From: Alphaproteobacteria bacterium
Lineage (GTDB): Bacteria; Pseudomonadota; Alphaproteobacteria; ATCC43930; CGMCC-115725
NCBI GenBank assembly: GCA_005888515.1
Contig: VAZR01000231.1
Span: 1-8,601, forward strand
Reading direction: 5' to 3'
DNA length: 8,601 nucleotides
Shown here piece after piece: positions 1-5,296 of the stretch. How positions within the stretch are numbered: position 1 is the stretch's first letter; each line of letters starts with the position of its first letter. The notes below the pieces were generated by a model, which made no database searches, was not told the DNA's origin, and saw only the letters and a program-made list of their open reading frames with translations. Both the position numbers and the translations under genes were made by a program.

Positions 1-70
1 AGCGGTGAGATTCGAACTCACGACCCTCAGCACCCCATGCTGATGCGCTACCAGGCTGCGCTACGCTCCG
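1..70 (-). tRNA. tRNA-Pro(GGG), 3' end cut off by window edge
   Basis: On the minus strand the sequence folds as a tRNA. The 5' acceptor arm is CGGAGCG, the D-arm has GCGC/GCGC around AGCCTGGTA, and the anticodon stem is TCAGC/GCTGA around loop ATGGGGT. The T-arm is GTGAG/CTCAC around TTCGAAT. In the seven-base loop, T33 is followed by GGG, so the anticodon is GGG and the tRNA decodes proline CCC (and CCU by wobble). The D-arm and anticodon loop closely resemble bacterial tRNA-Pro(GGG). Only four of the seven 3' acceptor bases (CGCT) lie in the window. The remaining CCG, the discriminator base and any encoded CCA are beyond the left edge. It lies downstream of merR on the same strand and has its own candidate promoter. 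Confidence 0.95.
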
Positions 71-96
71 ACCGGGCATCTCTGGCGAGGCGGGCT

Positions 97-126
97 ATCA
101 TATAGGGCCGCGGGCGAGGTGCGCAA
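97..126 (-). promoter_or_regulatory. Candidate promoter of tRNA-Pro, overlapping a palindrome
   Basis: On the minus strand there is TTGCGC (121-126), an 18-base spacer and TATGAT (97-102), five of six matches to the -10 consensus. Transcription would start near 90, about 20 bases before the mature tRNA end at 70. The -35 lies inside a perfect inverted repeat, GGTGCG-TTG-CGCACC (118-132). That repeat has no T-run after it, so it is a poor terminator for merR but could still stop or process read-through RNA. The -10 is convincing and the -35 is weak. Confidence 0.45.
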
Positions 127-156
127 CGCACCCGCATCAGGGGTAGTCCGTCTGGA

Positions 157-663
157 TCAGGGCTCCTTGTGCCGACGCCAGAGCGCGTCGATCAGGCCGC
201 GCGCTTCCAACAGCTCGCGCCGGATATCTTCGAGTGCTGCCTTCAGGTCGGGCTTGCCCAATCGCGCCGCCGAGCGGCGGGGCGGCCGCGACGTCAGCGG
301 CACGGTCGTAGCGCGGCGATCGGGTTCGAGTGGAAATAAACTCGGTGAATCGGTCCTCTCGGCAACAGCAACCCCATTGCGGGCAGCATCCGACCCGCCG
401 AGCAGCTTCTGGACACCGCGGATCGTATAGCCTTCCTGATAAAGGCACTGGCGGATACGGCGCAGCAGCTGGATGTCTTCCGGGCGGTAATAGCGCCGGC
501 CGCCACCCCGCTTCAGCGGTTTCAGCTGAGGAAATTTGGATTCCCAGAAGCGCAGCACATGCGTCGGAATGTCGAGGTTTTCGGCAACCTCGCCAATCGT
601 ACGGAACGCGGTGTCGCTCTTGCCGAGCCGCCGGGTTCCCCTGCTCTCCCCCGGCTCGCTCAC
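157..663 (-). CDS. MerR-family transcriptional regulator
   Basis: A 168-residue protein with an N-terminal MerR winged helix-turn-helix at about residues 19-90. The stretch from [11 protein letters not shown] through [11 protein letters not shown] and [18 protein letters not shown] is the typical MerR signature, including the RYY wing. After residue 90 there is no recognisable ligand-binding domain and no cluster of cysteines, so it is not a metal sensor of the MerR/CueR type. The middle is Arg/Pro/Ser-rich, and residues about 140-162 look like an amphipathic helix that could serve dimerisation. The start is GTG at 663-661, directly after the ihfA stop TAA at 666-664, with no clear Shine-Dalgarno sequence, which points to translational coupling. 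A MerR-like gene following ihfA is a common bacterial arrangement. Its target is not evident from the sequence. Confidence 0.88.
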   Translation of the reverse strand: MSEPGESRGTRRLGKSDTAFRTIGEVAENLDIPTHVLRFWESKFPQLKPLKRGGGRRYYRPEDIQLLRRIRQCLYQEGYTIRGVQKLLGGSDAARNGVAVAERTDSPSLFPLEPDRRATTVPLTSRPPRRSAARLGKPDLKAALEDIRRELLEARGLIDALWRRHKEP

Positions 664-1038
664 TTACGCGCGCGCCGACTTAGTCGTGCCACTGCCCGAT
701 CTGGCGGCGGCGCGCCTCGTGCCGCTCGCGCCAGACCGCTGGTTGAGTCCATTGTTGATCTGATGCTTCAAGGCATGCGAAGCCCGGAACACCAGAACGC
801 GGCGCGGACTGATCGGCACTTCCTGCCCGGTCTTTGGGTTGCGGCCGATCCGTTGTCCCTTTTTTCGCACCGCAAAGCTGCCGAAGGACGAGATCTTGAC
901 CATCTCGCCGCGCTCAAGCGCATCGGAAATTTCCGCGATCACCGACTCGACAAGCTCGGCCGACTCGTTGCGTGACAAGCCGACTTCTTGATAGACCGCC
1001 TCGGTTAATTGAGCGCGGGTGATCGTGTGCCCGGCCAT
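664..1038 (-). CDS. ihfA: Integration host factor, alpha subunit
   Basis: A 124-residue DNA-bending protein of the HU/IHF family. It forms a heterodimer with IHF beta and acts in nucleoid structure, recombination and sigma-54-type transcription. The N-terminal helices read [36 protein letters not shown] carries the family's DNA-intercalating proline (Pro68), and [13 protein letters not shown] completes the beta arm. The ATG at 1038 is preferred over an in-frame TTG at 1089, because AGGGAGG lies five bases before the ATG and the TTG would add 17 residues not typical of the family. The conserved fold ends near residue 97. A tail rich in Arg, Ala, Ser and Gly follows (about 101-124), making the protein longer than the roughly 100-residue E. 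coli protein. It lies between fabH and merR; its stop codon abuts the merR GTG. Confidence 0.95.
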   Translation of the reverse strand: MAGHTITRAQLTEAVYQEVGLSRNESAELVESVIAEISDALERGEMVKISSFGSFAVRKKGQRIGRNPKTGQEVPISPRRVLVFRASHALKHQINNGLNQRSGASGTRRAAARSGSGTTKSARA

Positions 1039-1043
1039 GGCGT

Positions 1044-1063
1044 CCTCCCTGATTTTCAGGAGG
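1044..1063 (-). promoter_or_regulatory. Hairpin containing the ihfA Shine-Dalgarno sequence
   Basis: On the minus strand CCTCCTGA (1056-1063) can pair with TCAGGGAGG (1044-1052) across a short A-rich loop, with one bulged G. The right arm contains AGGGAGG (1044-1050), the ihfA ribosome-binding site, five bases before the ATG. When paired, the site would be hidden from the ribosome. The upstream arm overlaps the candidate ihfA -10 element, so RNA started from that promoter would lack it. The pairing is read directly from sequence; the regulatory role is inferred. Confidence 0.5.
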
Positions 1064-1089
1064 TTAGCCCCGCCAAAAAACCTCGTCAA
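1061..1089 (-). promoter_or_regulatory. Candidate promoter of ihfA-merR
   Basis: On the minus strand, TTGACG (1084-1089, five of six to the -35 consensus) is followed by a 17-base spacer and TAACCT (1061-1066, three of six to the -10 consensus). The predicted start near 1054 would give a leader of about 16 bases ending in the AGGGAGG ribosome-binding site. It lies in the roughly 100-bp spacer between fabH and ihfA, where I see no clear intrinsic terminator, so read-through from fabH is also possible. The -35 is good and the -10 weak. Confidence 0.45.
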
Positions 1090-1140
1090 ATTCCAAAGCG
1101 TTGTCGGCGATTTTTGCGGCGTTGCAGCAACATGCCGGTA

Positions 1141-2112
1141 TTACCAGCGAGCGATGCTGGCGCCCCATGTCAACCCGCCGCCCAAGGCTTCCATCAACAC
1201 GAGGTGACCAGGCCTGATGCGGCCGTCCGTTACTGCTTCTTCAAGCGCAAGCGGGATCGAAGCCGCCGAGGTGTTGGCATGACGCTCGATCGTGACGACG
1301 GTCTTGTCGGCGCTCAGCCCGAGCTTGCGGCCAACCGCGTCGATGATCCGGGTGTTCGCCTGGTGCGGCACCAGCCAATCGATATCGGCCGGGCTGAGGC
1401 CGTTGGCCGCCAACGCCTCGTCGACGACGCCGCTCAGATGCTGCACCGCTTGGCGAAATACCTCGCGCCCCTGCATGCGCAAACAGCCCGCCATGCCGGT
1501 CGATGAGGGTCCGCCATCGACATACAGGATGTCATGCTGGCGACCATCGGAATGGAGGTGCGTCGAAAGGATGCCACGGCTCGTCGGACCGGCATCGGCT
1601 ACCGCGTTCAGCACCAGTGCCCCAGCTCCGTCGCCGAACAGCACACAGGTCCCGCGGTCCTGCCAGTCAAGGATTCGCGAGAAAGTCTCGGCGCCGATCA
1701 CCAAGGCGGTACGCGCCTGACCGAGCCGCAGCGCGTTATCGGCCACCGCCAACGCGAAAATAAAGCCGGAGCACACCGCCTGCACGTCAAAGGCGGCTCC
1801 CCGCTTCATGCCGAGCCGCGCCTGCACCTTGACGGCAGTCGCCGGGAAGGTTTCGTCCGGGGTGGCGGTCGCGAGCACGATCAGATCGAGATCGTTGCCG
1901 CTCATGCCGCCGCGTTCGAGCGCTTGTCGCGCGGCGTGAAACGCAAGATCGGAGGTCAGTTCGCCATCGGCCGCGATGCGCCGCTCGCCGATCCCGGTGC
2001 GCTGGCGGATCCATTCGTCCGACGTGTCGAGTCGCCCGGCGAGCTCGTCATTGGTCACGATGCGCGCGGGCAGATACGCGCCGCAGCCGACAATCTGTGA
2101 GCGAAACATCAT
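1141..2112 (-). CDS. fabH: 3-oxoacyl-ACP synthase III (KAS III)
   Basis: A 323-residue cytosolic enzyme that condenses acetyl-CoA (or another acyl-CoA) with malonyl-ACP to begin fatty acid synthesis. The full thiolase-fold protein is present at the usual length. The catalytic triad is visible: Cys114 in DVQAVCSGF, His250 in VPHQAN and Asn280 in [11 protein letters not shown]. The N-terminal region [16 protein letters not shown] and the C-terminal GGGLTWG are also standard for FabH. The start is one of two adjacent ATG codons (2112 or 2109). It lies 11 bp after the plsX stop, with no strong Shine-Dalgarno sequence, so translational coupling to plsX is likely. plsX-fabH is one of the most conserved bacterial lipid gene pairs. 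The substrate range cannot be told from sequence. Confidence 0.97.
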   Translation of the reverse strand: MMFRSQIVGCGAYLPARIVTNDELAGRLDTSDEWIRQRTGIGERRIAADGELTSDLAFHAARQALERGGMSGNDLDLIVLATATPDETFPATAVKVQARLGMKRGAAFDVQAVCSGFIFALAVADNALRLGQARTALVIGAETFSRILDWQDRGTCVLFGDGAGALVLNAVADAGPTSRGILSTHLHSDGRQHDILYVDGGPSSTGMAGCLRMQGREVFRQAVQHLSGVVDEALAANGLSPADIDWLVPHQANTRIIDAVGRKLGLSADKTVVTIERHANTSAASIPLALEEAVTDGRIRPGHLVLMEALGGGLTWGASIARW

Positions 2113-2123
2113 CGGCGCGCGGG

Positions 2124-3170
2124 TTACAGTGCCGCCGATTGTTGCGGAGGCGGCAGCTTGTTGAGTTGCGCCAGCTCGTCGCGGATCTTTTCGAGGAAAC
2201 CGTTGACCTTGAGGTCGATCGCGACGCTGATCGCGTTGGCGAAGCCGAACGCGTCCGTCGAGCCGTGGCTTTTCACCGTGATGCCGCCGAGGCCAAGGAA
2301 CATCGCCCCGTTATAACGGCGTGGGTCGAGGCGTGCCGCCAGTTTCTTCAGAGCCCCGCGGGCAAAGACATAGCCGAGCCGCGCCAGCGGCGAATGACGA
2401 AACGAGGCGCGCAGCGATTCGCTGAACAGCTTGGCGATGCCTTCCGCGGTCTTTAGCGCGACGTTGCCGGTGAACCCGTCCGTGACGATGACATCGACCG
2501 TTCCGGCCGCGATATCGTCCCCCTCGATGAAGCCGTGAAAGCGGATCGGCGTCATGCCGCCGCGCAATTGCGCGCTGGCGCCGCGCACCGCGTCATTTCC
2601 CTTCAAATCCTCCGAGCCGACGTTCAACAATCCGACGGTTGGCTGGATCAGCCCAAGTGCAGTGCGGGCGAAGACATCGCCCATCAGCGCGAACTGCACG
2701 AGATTGTCGGCGTCGCATTCGATGTTGGCGCCGAGATCGAGCATCACGCTCTCGCCGCGCCGGGTTGGGAAAAAGGTCGCGATCGCCGGCCGGTCGATGC
2801 CGGGCATCGTCTTCAGCACGAATTTGGCAATCGCCATCAGCGCGCCGGTATTGCCGGCCGAAACGACGCCGTCGGCGCGGCCATCCGCCACGGCTTCGAT
2901 CGCGAGCCGCATGCTCGAACGCCGCGCCGCGCGCAACGCAACCGACGGCTTCGCGTCATCCGCTACGACTTCATCGGTATGATGCAGCGTCGCCGCCTTA
3001 GCGAGGCGCGGCAGCTTGGCTAGCAGCGGCGCGACCCGAGCCTCGTCGCCGAACAGCAGAAAGCGCGCCGCGGGATAGCGCGTCAGCGCGATGTCGGCGC
3101 CCTTCAGCACCACGCCTGGAGCGTGATCGCCGCCCATCGCATCGAGGGCGATCGTGACGCTGGCGCTCAC
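2124..3170 (-). CDS. plsX: Phosphate acyltransferase PlsX
   Basis: A 348-residue peripheral membrane enzyme that makes acyl-phosphate from acyl-ACP. Acyl-phosphate is the donor used by PlsY in the first acylation of glycerol-3-phosphate. Family motifs are intact: [16 protein letters not shown] (about 9-24), [10 protein letters not shown] (104-113), MLDLGAN (143-149), [11 protein letters not shown] (230-240) and [20 protein letters not shown] (294-313). The length is normal for PlsX. The start is GTG at 3170-3168, placing the LDAMGGDH motif at the usual distance from the N-terminus. A G-rich stretch just before it is a weak ribosome-binding site. It follows rpmF by 31 bp and precedes fabH by 11 bp, so ribosomal protein L32 and lipid synthesis are probably expressed from one message. 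Confidence 0.96.
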   Translation of the reverse strand: MSASVTIALDAMGGDHAPGVVLKGADIALTRYPAARFLLFGDEARVAPLLAKLPRLAKAATLHHTDEVVADDAKPSVALRAARRSSMRLAIEAVADGRADGVVSAGNTGALMAIAKFVLKTMPGIDRPAIATFFPTRRGESVMLDLGANIECDADNLVQFALMGDVFARTALGLIQPTVGLLNVGSEDLKGNDAVRGASAQLRGGMTPIRFHGFIEGDDIAAGTVDVIVTDGFTGNVALKTAEGIAKLFSESLRASFRHSPLARLGYVFARGALKKLAARLDPRRYNGAMFLGLGGITVKSHGSTDAFGFANAISVAIDLKVNGFLEKIRDELAQLNKLPPPQQSAAL

Positions 3171-3185
3171 CGCCCGCTGATCCTG

Positions 3186-3200
3186 CGCCGCCGGGCGGCG
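3186..3200 (-). repeat. GC-rich palindrome between rpmF and plsX
   Basis: The 15-base sequence CGCCGCC-G-GGCGGCG is a perfect inverted repeat that can form a five- or six-pair hairpin in the rpmF-plsX spacer. No T-run follows, so it is not a standard intrinsic terminator. It could slow 3' decay of the rpmF part of the message or influence entry of ribosomes at the plsX GTG 15 bases downstream. In GC-rich DNA such a palindrome can also arise by chance. Confidence 0.35.
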
Positions 3201-3201
3201 A

Positions 3202-3390
3202 TCAGGCCGACGACGATGGCTGCTGCATCACCTCGCGGCCATCGTACTGACCGCATGCCTCGCACAGGTGATGCGGGCGCTTCAGCTCGCCGCAATTCGG
3301 GCATTCGACATAAGCCGCCGGGCTCAAAGCATGATGCGAGCGGCGCATTTTGCGCCGCGACGGCGAAACTTTCTTTTTCGGTACGGCCAT
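3202..3390 (-). CDS. rpmF: 50S ribosomal protein bL32, zinc-binding form
   Basis: A 62-residue ribosomal protein of the large subunit. The N-terminus [20 protein letters not shown] is the diagnostic bL32 sequence. Residues 30-46 contain two CxxC pairs, CPNC (Cys30, Cys33) and CEAC (Cys43, Cys46), which form a zinc-ribbon (the C+ form). Many bacterial L32 proteins have lost these cysteines. The ATG at 3390 has only a weak purine stretch upstream. The gene lies 123 bp after yceD and 31 bp before plsX, the classic yceD-rpmF-plsX order. In the spacer before it I see a small inverted repeat (CCGGT/ACCGG, 3465-3482) but no convincing promoter. Confidence 0.96.
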   Translation of the reverse strand: MAVPKKKVSPSRRKMRRSHHALSPAAYVECPNCGELKRPHHLCEACGQYDGREVMQQPSSSA

Positions 3391-3513
3391 GATCGACTCT
3401 TGGAAAGCGGCGCGGGGAAAGGGGGTACTTAGACAAAATCGCCGGCATCGGCAACAGTATTGGCCCGGTAAACCCGCACCGGGGAGACATTGGGCTCAGC
3501 GCCTCTGGAAAGC

Positions 3514-4032
3514 TCACGGTTTTTCCCGATCTGCGAGGCGCGACAGCACGGCAAACGGACCCGCATCGGCCTGCGGTTCGTCGATTTCGACAACCGCGCC
3601 AGGGCTGCGCGGGAAACTCGGCAAGGCGAGCGAGAATTCCTGGGCGACCGCCTCGCCGATATCGATGAACTCGTTAACGAGCGGCTCGAAGGCCACGTCC
3701 TCCTGATCCTCGACCTCGGCCTCGGGCGGCCCATAACGCAGCGCGAAATTCGCCGCCATCGCGCCGTCGACCGGATCAAGCGTCACGACACAGCTTTGCA
3801 CGAAGGCGGCTTCAAAGGCGGCTTGCAGCAAAATCGTGTCCTGCCCCTGCCGCACAAGCTCAACCTCGGCCATCAGCCGATCGAGGGCGAGCAGGCCAAA
3901 GCGCTCCGCAAGCGCCTCGCGCTCTTTTTCAGTCGCCCTGATCTCCTGGCGGTACGGCTCGGTTCCGAGCTGCGCCACGGACACAATTCGCGAAAATTCG
4001 GGTCGCGAAAATTCGGGTCCATCTGCGCTCAT
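3514..4032 (-). CDS. YceD/DUF177 family protein (23S rRNA accumulation)
   Basis: A 172-residue acidic protein of the YceD (DUF177) family, which is linked to 23S rRNA accumulation or 50S assembly and is typically encoded next to rpmF. The family core CVVTLDPV (residues 81-88) is clear. It is followed by the acidic stretch EAEVEDQEDVAFEPL and then by IDIGEAVAQEFSLALPSFPR and PGA near residues 123-146, the usual C-terminal signature. The start ATG (4032-4030) shares one base with the stop of the upstream chaperone gene (TGATG), so translation is probably coupled. Residues 6-15 are PEFSR twice, encoded by an exact 15-bp tandem duplication. The duplication lies in the variable N-terminus before the conserved part. 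The molecular activity of the family remains poorly defined. Confidence 0.88.
   Translation of the reverse strand: MSADGPEFSRPEFSRIVSVAQLGTEPYRQEIRATEKEREALAERFGLLALDRLMAEVELVRQGQDTILLQAAFEAAFVQSCVVTLDPVDGAMAANFALRYGPPEAEVEDQEDVAFEPLVNEFIDIGEAVAQEFSLALPSFPRSPGAVVEIDEPQADAGPFAVLSRLADREKP
3988..4019 (-). repeat. Exact 15-bp tandem duplication in the yceD N-terminus
   Basis: On the plus strand, TCGCGAAAATTCGGG occurs at 3988-4002 and again at 4003-4017, and identity continues two bases further. The copies are perfect and keep the frame, giving PEFSR-PEFSR in the protein. Perfect identity with no third-position difference suggests a recent duplication by slippage, or ongoing length variation between strains. 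Confidence 0.9.
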
Positions 4033-4592
4033 CAGAGGCTCGCCCGTTGCGGTTCACATATAGCCGCCGGCGTATCGCCGAACGATACCTCGCCGGCCAC
4101 CAGCAGTGCCGTCGGTTGCTCGCGCAACCGCCTCACCTCGCCGTGGAGATATCCGGCCATCGCATCGAGCGCCGGCTCAGTCGCCGCGGCCGTGCCGAAC
4201 AGATTGCGCGCCAGGGCAGCTTTCAACGCCGCATCGCCGCGCGACAGCCCGCGTTCATAGGCATCGATTCGGCCATAAAATGCCTGCGCCATCCGTTTCA
4301 CCTGACGGCCGACGCTGAGATCGCCGGTGCCCATTTCGCGCAGCGAGCGGTCAAAATCGGCGAACATCGCATCGACAAACCGCTGACCCAATTGCGGCGC
4401 GGGCGGCGGCTCGTTTTTCAGGCGGTGGAGGAACAAGAATGCGTGCAAACAGATCAACTCGAACCGGCCATCAACCGTGTCAGGAACACCGATATCGCTG
4501 AAAAATCCGCGCCGACGCGCCTGATCGACGATTCGGCGATAGGCCAGTTCGGCGGCCTTTTGCTCAGGGTTGCGGCGAAACAGCGAAATCAT
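4032..4592 (-). CDS. Ubiquinol-cytochrome c chaperone (CBP3/UQCC1 domain)
   Basis: A 186-residue protein of the CBP3 family, which in mitochondria helps mature cytochrome b and assemble complex III; the bacterial members are presumed to act on the cytochrome bc1 complex. The N-terminal FRRNPEQKAAELAYRRIVDQ, the hydrophobic helix FELICLHAFLFLHRL (about 44-58) and the core DFDRSLREMGTGDLSVG followed by KRMAQAFYGR (about 79-108) match the family. I chose the ATG at 4592 over an in-frame TTG at 4625 because the family N-terminus is short and begins near the FRR segment. No strong Shine-Dalgarno sequence is visible, but a small inverted repeat (AGCCG/CGGCT, 4601-4616) lies just upstream. This is the first gene of the leftward string and its stop overlaps the yceD start by one base. 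A role in bc1 assembly here is inferred from the family. Confidence 0.88.
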   Translation of the reverse strand: MISLFRRNPEQKAAELAYRRIVDQARRRGFFSDIGVPDTVDGRFELICLHAFLFLHRLKNEPPPAPQLGQRFVDAMFADFDRSLREMGTGDLSVGRQVKRMAQAFYGRIDAYERGLSRGDAALKAALARNLFGTAAATEPALDAMAGYLHGEVRRLREQPTALLVAGEVSFGDTPAAICEPQRASL

Positions 4593-4629
4593 CGCGGATA
4601 AGCCGTTGATGCGGCTGGGGGACAACAGG

Positions 4630-4657
4630 TTGACAGCAACCAGCCCTCGGCTAAAGT
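4630..4657 (+). promoter_or_regulatory. Candidate sigma-70 type promoter of bamE
   Basis: A perfect TTGACA (4630-4635) is followed by a 16-base spacer and TAAAGT (4652-4657, four of six). Transcription would begin near 4664. That lies downstream of the in-frame TTG at 4661 and leaves almost no leader for the ATG at 4670. It therefore supports the GTG at 4718 as the bamE start. This is the best promoter match in the window. Confidence 0.6.
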
Positions 4658-4666
4658 CGCTTGCGA

Positions 4667-4695
4667 AAGATGGGCGCCGCCTGCGCTCATTTCAA
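4667..4695 (-). promoter_or_regulatory. Possible divergent promoter of the CBP3-yceD gene string
   Basis: On the minus strand, TTGAAA (4690-4695, five of six) is followed by a 17-base spacer and CATCTT (4667-4672, three of six). The predicted start near 4660 gives a leader of about 68 bases before the ATG at 4592. The RNA start would fall close to that of the bamE promoter on the other strand, so the two could interfere. The -10 is weak. Confidence 0.3.
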
Positions 4696-4717
4696 CGGAA
4701 GCTGGTCGCCTCATCCC

Positions 4718-5251
4718 GTGCGTCGCAACACGCCTCACCGCCTATCATTTCTTGCCCTGATCGCGAGCCTGCTCGCCTTCGCCGGTTTGCCCGCTTGTGC
4801 CCCGACGGTCGATAAGCGCGGCAATCTCCCCGAGCCCGACAAGCTCGCCGAGATCCGTCCGGGCGCGACCACAAGGGACGAGGTGAGCAAGATTCTCGGA
4901 ACACCCTCGAGCATCTCGGTCTTCAACGAAAAGACCTGGTACTACATCAGCCGCCGCACCAAACAGGTGGCGTTCTTCGACCCCGATGTGACGGACCAGC
5001 AGGTCTATATCGTCAATTTCGACGATCGCGGGGTCGTCAAGGCGGTCGATCACAGGAATCTGAAGGACGCCCGCGATATCGAGCCGGCGCCCGGTGCCAC
5101 CCCGGCCCCGGGCCGCGAGCTGACCTTCCTCGAGCAGATCATCGGGAATGTCGGTCGCTTCAATAAGACCAGCAGCAGTAGTAGCAGCGGCGGCGACACG
5201 TCAACCCAGACGGGCCGGCCGTACGAGCCGGGCGACCCCAACAAGCGTTAG
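4718..5251 (+). CDS. bamE: Outer membrane protein assembly factor BamE (SmpA/OmlA lipoprotein)
   Basis: A 177-residue lipoprotein of the BAM complex, which inserts beta-barrel proteins into the outer membrane. From the GTG at 4718 the N-terminus is a textbook lipoprotein signal: basic RRNTPHR, a hydrophobic stretch, then lipobox LPAC with Cys27 as the lipidated residue. In-frame TTG 4661 and ATG 4670 would add a polar extension before the signal and lie at the predicted RNA start, so GTG is preferred. The SmpA/OmlA domain covers about residues 43-109 (LAEIRPGATTRDEVSKILG, then TWYYISRR and VYIVNFDDRGVVKAV). The C-terminal tail is longer than in E. coli BamE and contains a run of six serines (about 152-157) in a disordered Ser/Thr/Gly/Pro region. 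It is divergent from the CBP3-like gene and convergent with hppA. An upstream start remains possible. Confidence 0.92.
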   Translation: MRRNTPHRLSFLALIASLLAFAGLPACAPTVDKRGNLPEPDKLAEIRPGATTRDEVSKILGTPSSISVFNEKTWYYISRRTKQVAFFDPDVTDQQVYIVNFDDRGVVKAVDHRNLKDARDIEPAPGATPAPGRELTFLEQIIGNVGRFNKTSSSSSSGGDTSTQTGRPYEPGDPNKR

Positions 5252-5296
5252 CGCACCGGCCGATTTTTGGTTAGGCGCGCGACCGAGGCTGGCCGG
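5252..5296. other. Convergent bamE/hppA gap without a clear terminator
   Basis: Only 45 bp separate the stop codons of bamE and hppA, which face each other. CCGGCC (5256-5261) and GGCCGG (5291-5296) can pair across a 29-base loop, and a run of five T (5264-5268) lies between them on the plus strand. Neither strand shows a compact stem followed by a T-run, so transcription may end by Rho or run into the opposite gene. Confidence 0.4.

Noticed and set aside
1039..1089. Upstream TTG start for ihfA at 1089
   Set aside because: The ATG at 1038 has a strong ribosome-binding site and gives the family's usual N-terminus; the extension would run through the candidate promoter and hairpin.
1121..1131. 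Small palindrome GTTGC-A-GCAAC downstream of fabH
   Set aside because: Too short for a terminator or operator call and not followed by a T-run.
3490..4260. A 256-codon open frame on the plus strand
   Set aside because: It is antisense to yceD and part of the CBP3-like gene, both of which have recognisable family motifs; the plus-strand product has none.
4661..4717. N-terminal extension of bamE from TTG 4661 or ATG 4670
   Set aside because: These starts coincide with the predicted RNA start and would place a polar segment before a good lipoprotein signal peptide. GTG 4718 gives a standard 26-residue signal.
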